Shown here: positions 58,925 to 64,000 of the stretch, piece by piece | Position numbering within the stretch: the first letter of the stretch is position 1 | How the letters are laid out: every line of letters begins with the position of its first letter | Assembly: GCF_015277675.1 (NCBI RefSeq) | Contig: NZ_JADHEC010000003.1 | Coordinates: forward strand, 1 to 64,000 | Length of the DNA stretch: 64,000 nucleotides | DNA from: Flavobacterium soyangense | GTDB lineage: Bacteria; Bacteroidota; Bacteroidia; Flavobacteriales; Flavobacteriaceae | Reading direction: 5' to 3' | The notes under the pieces: generated by a model | The model's database searches: none | Told to the model about the DNA's origin: nothing | What the model saw: only the letters and a program-made list of their open reading frames with translations | Position numbers and translations under genes: made by a program

Positions 58925-59404
58925 TTGAATCACGACGTACATATTTATACTGATGGCGCTGCCAAAGGAAATCCCGGACGAGGCGGTTACGGCGTTGTTA
59001 TGGAACTAGTGGGAACGCCGCACAAAAAAGAATTTTACGAAGGTTTTCGTCATACTACTAATAACAGAATGGAATTGTTGGCCGTAATTGTGGGTCTCGA
59101 AAAGTTGAAAAACCCCAATATGAAAGTTTTAATAGTTTCAGATTCTAAATATGTGGTGGATTCCGTTTTAAAGAAATGGGTTTTCGGTTGGGAGAAAAAA
59201 GATTTTGCAGGAAAGAAAAATCCCGATTTATGGAAACGCTTCCTGGCAGTTTACAGAAAACACCAAGTCGATTTCAAATGGATAAAAGGACATAATAATC
59301 ATCCTCAAAACGAACGTTGCGATGAATTGGCAGTTTTTGCATCTAGCCAAAAAGAACTTTCTGTCGATGTTTTTTATGAGAAAGAAGAGTCTAAACTTAA
59401 ATAG
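58925..59404 (+). CDS. rnhA: Ribonuclease HI
   Basis: The 159-residue enzyme cuts RNA in RNA-DNA hybrids. Catalytic Asp10 lies in IYTDGAAKGNPGRGGYG, Glu in NNRMELLAVI and Asp in VSDSKYVVD, with the later Asp in ERCDELAVFA. The start is a TTG at 58925, two bp after the purN stop, since no ATG lies before the first conserved strand. Translational coupling to purN is likely. Confidence 0.93.
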   Translation: MNHDVHIYTDGAAKGNPGRGGYGVVMELVGTPHKKEFYEGFRHTTNNRMELLAVIVGLEKLKNPNMKVLIVSDSKYVVDSVLKKWVFGWEKKDFAGKKNPDLWKRFLAVYRKHQVDFKWIKGHNNHPQNERCDELAVFASSQKELSVDVFYEKEESKLK

Positions 59405-59427
59405 TAACTTCTAATCACATACATTTT

Positions 59428-59455
59428 TAAACTTCAAACTTATAAACTATCTTTG
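59428..59455 (+). promoter_or_regulatory. 7-bp repeat and -7 element of the PfkB gene
   Basis: TAAACTT, CAAACTT and ATAAACT (59428-59448) run straight into TATCTTTG (59448-59455), a match to TAnnTTTG, 23 bp before the ATG. Confidence 0.6.
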
Positions 59456-59478
59456 CCGCTTAATTCGAATTACATATA

Positions 59479-60402
59479 ATGAATAAATTATTGATTGTTG
59501 GAACCGTAGCTTTCGACGCTATTGAAACGCCTTTTGGCAAAACAGACAAAATTTTAGGCGGAGCAGGAACTTACATAGGACTTTCGGCTTCTCATTTTAA
59601 ACTTCAATCTGCAATAGTTTCTGTAGTTGGAGATGATTTTCCGCAAGAATATTTGGATTTATTGACAGATAAAAACATAGATATTTCAGGTCTTGAAGTG
59701 GTCAAAGGAGGAAAAACCTTCTTTTGGAGTGGTCGTTACCATAACGATTTGAATTCAAGAGACACATTGGATACCCAGTTAAACGTTTTGGCTGATTTTC
59801 AACCAAAAGTTCCCCAGAATTTCAAAACTGCCGATGTTGTGATGCTAGGAAACTTGCATCCATTAGTACAAAGCAGCGTTCTGGATCAAATGGATGTCAA
59901 ACCAAAATTAGTGGTTCTAGACACTATGAATTTTTGGATGGATTGTGCTTTGCCAGAATTATTGGATGTGATTAAACGTATCGATGTAATTACCATCAAT
60001 GATGAAGAAGCAAGACAATTATCAGGAGAATATTCATTGGTAAAAGCAGCAGCAAAAATCCATACTATGGGACCAGAATATGTGGTTATCAAAAAAGGAG
60101 AGCACGGAGCTTTGTTGTTTCACGACCATAAAATTTTCTTTGCCCCAGCTTTACCTTTAGAAGAAGTTTTTGATCCAACTGGAGCTGGAGATACATTTGC
60201 AGGAGGATTTGCTGGATATATTACACAAAGTGAAAACGTATCTTTCGAAAATATGAAAAGCGCCATAATTTATGGGTCAAATTTGGCTTCATTTTGTGTA
60301 GAAAAATTTGGAACAGAAAAAATGGTTGACCTTGAGAAAGAAGAAGTGATTGCTAGATTGCAACAATTTAAATCTCTAACTCAATTTGATATAGAAATAT
60401 AA
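59479..60402 (+). CDS. PfkB-family sugar or nucleoside kinase
   Basis: The 307-residue protein shows the ribokinase-fold signature: an N-terminal GGAGTYIGLSASHF strand, a middle VLDTMNFWMDCALPELLDVIKRIDVITINDEEA segment, and the catalytic DPTGAGDTFAGGFAGY loop near 231-246, in which the last Asp is the base. The substrate cannot be deduced. It lies between rnhA and a purF-like gene, so a nucleoside or ribose-related substrate is a fair guess, but only a guess. It is followed by a terminator. Confidence 0.9.
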   Translation: MNKLLIVGTVAFDAIETPFGKTDKILGGAGTYIGLSASHFKLQSAIVSVVGDDFPQEYLDLLTDKNIDISGLEVVKGGKTFFWSGRYHNDLNSRDTLDTQLNVLADFQPKVPQNFKTADVVMLGNLHPLVQSSVLDQMDVKPKLVVLDTMNFWMDCALPELLDVIKRIDVITINDEEARQLSGEYSLVKAAAKIHTMGPEYVVIKKGEHGALLFHDHKIFFAPALPLEEVFDPTGAGDTFAGGFAGYITQSENVSFENMKSAIIYGSNLASFCVEKFGTEKMVDLEKEEVIARLQQFKSLTQFDIEI

Positions 60403-60410
60403 AAAAGTAT

Positions 60411-60435
60411 GCCTCGAATTTCGGGGCTTTTTTTA
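60411..60435 (+). terminator. Terminator of the PfkB gene
   Basis: GCCTCGA (60411-60417) and TCGGGGC (60421-60427) pair with one G-T pair around a three-base loop and seven T follow. Confidence 0.8.
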
Positions 60436-60444
60436 TTAAGAATA

Positions 60445-60479
60445 GCCGCAGATTCACAGATTTTAATTTGCAAACTGCG
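60445..60479. repeat. Short inverted repeat CGCAGATT/AAACTGCG
   Basis: GCCGCAGATTCACAGATT and, on the opposite strand, CGCAGTTTGCAAATT face each other with almost no spacer. It is built like a small relative of the inverted elements at 9831-10334 and 30867. Confidence 0.5.
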
Positions 60480-60511
60480 TTAAAAATAATTAACTACAAA
60501 TTACAACAACA

Positions 60512-62410
60512 ATGAGCGACGCAATTAAACACGAATGTGGCATTGCCCTTTTAAGATTAAAAAAGCCGTTAGAATTCTACAAAGAAAAATACGGCACTGC
60601 TTTCTACGGTATACAAAAAATGTATCTCCTAATGGAAAAGCAGCACAATCGAGGACAAGACGGAGCAGGTTTTGCAAGCATCAAACTTGATGTGGAACCG
60701 GGTGAAAGATATATAAGCAGAGTTAGGTCGAATGATGCTCAACCTATCCAAGATGTTTTTGCCCAAATAAACGACAGGATAAATGAAGAATTAGCATTAC
60801 ATCCTGAATATTTGGACGATGTGGCTTTGCAAAAAAGGAAAATCCCTTATTTGGGTGAATTGTTTTTGGGACACGTTCGTTATGGAACCTTTGGAAAAAA
60901 CAGCATCGAAAGCGTACACCCTTTTTTACGTCAAAACAATTGGATGCATAGAAATCTGATATTGGCTGGAAATTTCAATATGACTAATGTAAAAGAACTT
61001 TTTCAAAATCTTGTTGATTTAGGACAGCATCCAAAAGAAATGACGGATACGGTTACCGTAATGGAAAAAATAGGTCATTTTTTAGATAAAGCTGTTATTG
61101 AATTGTATCAAGATTGCAAAAATGAAGGCTTGACAAAACAAGAAGCTTCTCCAGTAATTGCAGAAAGATTAGATATTGCCAAGATTTTGACCAGAGCTTC
61201 AAAAAATTTAGACGGTGGTTATGCAATGACTGGGCTTTTGGGTCACGGAGACGCTTTTGTTTTTAGAGATCCAGCTGGAATTCGTCCTGCTTATTTTTAT
61301 GAAGACGATGAAATTGTGGTAGTGGCATCGGAACGACCGGTTATTCAAACAGTTTTCAATGTAGATTTCGAAAAAGTAAAAGAACTTCAACCCGGAAAAG
61401 CCTTAATCATCAAGAAAAACGGAAAAGTTACAGAAGAAGAAATTCTTCCGCCAACTATAAAAAAAGCGTGTTCTTTTGAAAGAATTTATTTTTCTCGTGG
61501 TAGTGATGCCGAAATATATCAGGAACGAAAAAACTTGGGAAAACTAATTCTACCAGCCGTTTTAGAAGCCATTGATAACGACACAGACAACACCGTTTTT
61601 TCCTATATTCCAAACACTGCCGAAACTTCTTTCTATGGAATGGTCGAAGCGGCTCAGGATTTTTTGAATCAAAGGAAGAATAATTACATTCTCGAGAACA
61701 GAAAAAAACTGACAAGAGAAAAACTCGAGGAAATCCTTTCAGTAAAAATCAGAACCGAGAAAGTGGCTATTAAAGATGCAAAACTGCGAACTTTCATCAC
61801 TGAAGACAGTAGCCGAGATGATTTGGTTGCCCACGTATATGATGTTACGTATGGCGTTATTAAACCAACAGATAATTTGGTAATTATTGATGATAGCATT
61901 GTGCGTGGAACAACACTCAAAATGAGTATTATCAAAATGATGGATCGGTTGAAACCCAAAAGTATAGTTGTAGTTTCATCGGCACCGCAAATTAGGTATC
62001 CGGATTGTTACGGAATTGATATGGCAAAACTTGAAGGATTGGTGGCGTTTAGAGCTGCATTAGAACTTTTAAAAGAAAGAAACCTATACCATATTGTCGA
62101 TGAAGTTTATGCCAAATGTAAGCAACAGCAGGATTTAATGGATCATGAAGTCCTTAATTTTGTCACCGAAATTTATGCTCCATTTCAACCGCAAGAAATT
62201 TCAGATAAAATAGCACAACTTTTGAGTTCACCAGAAATCAATGCCGAAGTGAAAATTATTTTCCAAACGGTTGAGAATTTGCACATCGCTTGTCCAAAGA
62301 ATTTAGGGGATTGGTATTTCACCGGGGATTATCCAACTTCTGGGGGTAACCGTGTTGTAAATAAGGCATTTATGAATTTTTATGAAGGTAAAAATGCAAG
62401 AGCATATTAA
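60512..62410 (+). CDS. Amidophosphoribosyltransferase-like class II glutamine amidotransferase
   Basis: The 632-residue protein has the N-terminal nucleophile Cys9 in KHECGIALL, to be exposed by removal of an eight-residue leader. The glutaminase motif EKQHNRGQDGAG and the PRPP-binding loop VIIDDSIVRGTTLK in the C-terminal phosphoribosyltransferase domain follow. These are PurF features; PurF makes phosphoribosylamine, the first step of purine synthesis. It is well over 100 residues longer than usual PurF, with insertions in both domains. Whether it is the main PurF or a paralogue cannot be decided from one window. Confidence 0.85.
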   Translation: MSDAIKHECGIALLRLKKPLEFYKEKYGTAFYGIQKMYLLMEKQHNRGQDGAGFASIKLDVEPGERYISRVRSNDAQPIQDVFAQINDRINEELALHPEYLDDVALQKRKIPYLGELFLGHVRYGTFGKNSIESVHPFLRQNNWMHRNLILAGNFNMTNVKELFQNLVDLGQHPKEMTDTVTVMEKIGHFLDKAVIELYQDCKNEGLTKQEASPVIAERLDIAKILTRASKNLDGGYAMTGLLGHGDAFVFRDPAGIRPAYFYEDDEIVVVASERPVIQTVFNVDFEKVKELQPGKALIIKKNGKVTEEEILPPTIKKACSFERIYFSRGSDAEIYQERKNLGKLILPAVLEAIDNDTDNTVFSYIPNTAETSFYGMVEAAQDFLNQRKNNYILENRKKLTREKLEEILSVKIRTEKVAIKDAKLRTFITEDSSRDDLVAHVYDVTYGVIKPTDNLVIIDDSIVRGTTLKMSIIKMMDRLKPKSIVVVSSAPQIRYPDCYGIDMAKLEGLVAFRAALELLKERNLYHIVDEVYAKCKQQQDLMDHEVLNFVTEIYAPFQPQEISDKIAQLLSSPEINAEVKIIFQTVENLHIACPKNLGDWYFTGDYPTSGGNRVVNKAFMNFYEGKNARAY

Positions 62411-62539
62411 TAGATCAATATTTTAGTAGTTCATCGAGTTTTTGTGTATTTCATCTAATTTATTTGTTATTAGCATATTGTGATTATATCTTTGATTCAC
62501 CATAATATTAGTAGGTTAAGTTTATGGTAGATTTGGGGC

Positions 62540-62569
62540 AAAAAGGGTGAAAGCAATTTCACCTTTTTT
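62540..62569 (+). terminator. Terminator of the purF-like gene
   Basis: AAAAAGGGTGAAA (62540-62552), loop GCAA, TTTCACCTTTTTT (62557-62569) is a stable hairpin with T-run built into the right arm. The rest of 62411-62694 holds only this and the sod terminator. Confidence 0.85.
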
Positions 62570-62625
62570 ATTGGAATAAAGTCAAGGGAAAGAGAATAGA
62601 TAATAACCTTTTATTAGATAAAAGA

Positions 62626-62667
62626 CAAAAAAATAGACGAACAAACCTTTTCAAGTCTATTCGTCTA
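62626..62667 (-). terminator. Terminator of sod
   Basis: ATAGACGA (62633-62640) and TCGTCTAT (62660-62667) pair around a 19-base loop. On the minus strand six or more T follow. It lies 28 bp beyond the sod stop codon. Confidence 0.7.
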
Positions 62668-62694
62668 TCAGTTAAAGTCTAGTTTCTTAAAAGA

Positions 62695-63300
62695 CTATTT
62701 CTCTAAAGCATATCTTCTGGCAACTTCATCCCAGTTTATTACATTGAAGAAAGCTTCAACATAGTCCGGTCTTCTGTTTTGATAATGCAAATAATAAGCA
62801 TGTTCCCACACATCCATTCCAAGTATTGGTCTTCCGCCACAACCTACGCCAGGCATTAAAGTATTATCTTGATTTGGTGTTCCGCAAACTTCTAATTTAC
62901 CATCTTTTACACAAAGCCAAGCCCATCCTGAACCAAACTGTGTGATTCCAGCTTTGGCAAAAGCCGCTTTAAACGCTTCAAATGTTCCAAAAGCACTTTC
63001 AATTGCAGTCAATAATTCTCCTGTTGGCAATCCGCCGCCGTTTGGAGACATAATTGTCCAAAACAAACTGTGATTGAAATGTCCGCCGCTGTTGTTACGA
63101 ACAGCCATATTTTTCATATCCAAATTTGTCAAAATATCTTCAATGCTTTTTCCTTCTAAATCTGTTCCTGCAATAGCGGCATTTACGTTAGTGATATAAG
63201 CATTATGGTGTTTTGTAAGATGGATTTCCATAGTGCGCGCATCAATATAAGGTTCCAATGCGTCATACGCATAAGGTAATTGTGGTAATTCGAAAGCCAT
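62695..63300 (-). CDS. Superoxide dismutase, Fe/Mn family
   Basis: The 201-residue enzyme converts superoxide to oxygen and peroxide. Metal ligands are His27, His77 (HFNHSLFW), Asp163 and His167 ([15 protein letters not shown]). The active-site Gln is placed as in the manganese type (Gln144 in TPNQD), while the iron-type Gln near residue 70 is absent, so manganese or cambialistic use is more likely than iron. No signal peptide is seen, so it is cytoplasmic. On the minus strand TATTTTTG (63336-63343) is a good -7 element. Confidence 0.95.
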   Translation of the reverse strand: MAFELPQLPYAYDALEPYIDARTMEIHLTKHHNAYITNVNAAIAGTDLEGKSIEDILTNLDMKNMAVRNNSGGHFNHSLFWTIMSPNGGGLPTGELLTAIESAFGTFEAFKAAFAKAGITQFGSGWAWLCVKDGKLEVCGTPNQDNTLMPGVGCGGRPILGMDVWEHAYYLHYQNRRPDYVEAFFNVINWDEVARRYALEK

Positions 63301-63437
63301 AATATAGTTGTTTAATGATTTATAAATATTTTATTCAAAAATAAACAATTAACTTTGGAATTGGAAATTCTATTTCGTTATAGTTTTATTAAATTAATTG
63401 ATAGTGCTGTTTTATATCACACTGAGCTTTCGAAGTG

Positions 63438-63520
63438 AGGAGCTTTTTCCTGCTGTCATTCCAATCTCGCCAAGAAAAATGGCGAGGATTTTCCCTTCCA
63501 TCAGGGCATTCGGGATAAGG
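63438..63520 (+). repeat. Intergenic hairpin element, copy 2 (AGGAGC type)
   Basis: AGGAGCTTTTTCCTGCT, a variable stretch, ATC, a stem (TCGCCA pairing with TGGCGA around AGAAAAA), GGAT, then CCATCAGGGCATTCGGG. The ends match copy 1 at 35551-35640 but the stem sequence is wholly different. The following bases 63535-63566 (CTTCGCCAGTTCGCTATCGC region) are also of the repetitive type I recall from flavobacterial intergenic regions. Confidence 0.75.
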
Positions 63521-63566
63521 AACTAAATCTGAAATGCTTCGCCAGTTCGCTATCGCTCGGGTCAAA

Positions 63567-63594
63567 AATCGTTACTCTGAAATCAAAAATCTAA
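63567..63594 (+). repeat. 7-bp array before the helicase gene
   Basis: AATCGTT, ACTCTGA, AATCAAA and AATCTAA end at the ATG at 63595. The array matches the one at 16873-16900 almost base for base. Confidence 0.8.
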
Positions 63595-64000
63595 ATGCAA
63601 AGACCATCATTCTCCATATATGACGCATCGGCAGGTTCCGGGAAAACCTATGCACTCGTCAAAGAATACCTGAAAATCATTCTCGTTGCCAATAAAAATG
63701 ATGCCTATCGAAACATTCTCGCCATCACGTTTACCAACAAAGCGGTGCACGAAATGAAAAGCAGAATCGTGGGCAGTTTATCCGAGTTTTCAAAAGACAA
63801 TCCAAGCGAAAAAGCTCAGGATTTAATGCAACATTTGGCCATAGAAACGGAACTTTCCATTATCCAAATCAAAACCAAATCGCAACAAATCATCAAGCAT
63901 ATTATTCACAATTATGCGGCTTTTGATATTTCGACAATCGATAAATTCACGCACAAAGTCATTCGTGCTTTTGCACACGATTTAGGTTTGCCAATGACTT
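63595..64000 (+). CDS. UvrD/RecB-like helicase, 5' part (cut by window edge)
   Basis: The first 135 codons are present and the frame runs off the right edge. Walker A is SAGSGKTYAL in YDASAGSGKTYALVKEYL, followed by the superfamily 1 motif Ia region NILAITFTNKAVHEMKSRI and ISTIDKFTHKVIRAFA. This is the N-terminus of the UvrD/RecB family, and the SAGSGKT form is typical of RecB/AddA-type exonuclease helicases of Bacteroidota. The missing C-terminus would decide whether a nuclease domain follows. The start is fixed by the 7-bp array that ends at its ATG. Confidence 0.88.
   Translation, partial: MQRPSFSIYDASAGSGKTYALVKEYLKIILVANKNDAYRNILAITFTNKAVHEMKSRIVGSLSEFSKDNPSEKAQDLMQHLAIETELSIIQIKTKSQQIIKHIIHNYAAFDISTIDKFTHKVIRAFAHDLGLPMT

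Overview
The window is chromosomal DNA of a member of the Bacteroidota, most likely a Flavobacterium-like Flavobacteriaceae. The evidence is AT-rich sequence, A-rich leaders in place of Shine-Dalgarno motifs, -7 elements of the type TAnnTTTG, a complete Bat (Bacteroides aerotolerance) cluster, a PorZ-type protein of the type IX secretion system, an Oar-like TonB-dependent receptor, an IPExxxVDY protein and a long eukaryote-like IleS. I see no rRNA, tRNA, CRISPR array or prophage. Gene identities rest on motifs and recalled family knowledge; no searches were run.

Layout. 1-460: the end of a transposase-like gene and a frameshifted gene relic. 456-4981 (minus): a metallophosphatase, then an accessory block (Fic protein with a 21-bp repeat, small membrane protein, AlbA/Schlafen-type protein), then an aldo/keto reductase. 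5174-14679 (plus): the Bat cluster, MoxR ATPase, DUF58 protein, an unrecognised two-membrane-segment protein, BatA, [a GxxExxY nuclease-like gene between inverted repeats], BatB, BatC, BatD, BatE. 14698-18363: cvpA, two small conserved hypotheticals, pheS, gpsA. 18620-20370: DJ-1/PfpI protein divergent from a LysR regulator. 20371-22936 (minus): yicC, mepB-like, gmk and nadD as one operon. 23017-25970: ArsC-like, DinB-like, cystathionine gamma-synthase, outer-membrane protein. 26299-35552 (plus): gdhA, porZ, recO, ileS, a DksA-like gene and lspA. 35681-42009: small membrane protein, 5-FTHF cyclo-ligase, PLP decarboxylase, uvrC, patatin/beta-barrel protein. 42181-46215: candidate structured RNA, DUF3108 protein, M23 lipoprotein, pgi. 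46536-51493: Oar-like receptor, small membrane protein, RlpA, CYTH protein. 51624-58177: dinB, BI-1 protein, pyk, IPExxxVDY, rnc, fabF, acpP. 58353-64000: purN, rnhA, a PfkB kinase, a purF-like gene, sod and the start of a UvrD/RecB-like helicase.

The genes are mostly core: translation (pheS, ileS), nucleotide and folate metabolism (purN, purF, gmk, 5-FCL), fatty-acid synthesis (acpP, fabF), central carbon and nitrogen metabolism (pgi, pyk, gdhA, gpsA), DNA repair (uvrC, recO, dinB, helicase) and envelope functions (Bat, lspA, RlpA, M23, Oar, PorZ).

The unusual part is between the genes. I see three apparently distinct families of small repeated elements. (i) Inverted ACAAAG-type repeats: one pair encloses the GxxExxY gene inside the Bat cluster, and a 102-bp palindromic relative without a gene lies between recO and ileS. 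(ii) Arrays of 7-bp units, sometimes as inverted pairs, running up to start codons or -7 elements at about ten places. (iii) An element of about 85 bp beginning AGGAGCTTTTTCCTGCT and carrying a central hairpin whose sequence differs completely between its two copies while the pairing is kept. Other signals are a strong intrinsic terminator inside the 5' coding region of rnc, a three-hairpin candidate RNA before the DUF3108 gene, and a GC-rich palindrome inserted in frame into ileS.
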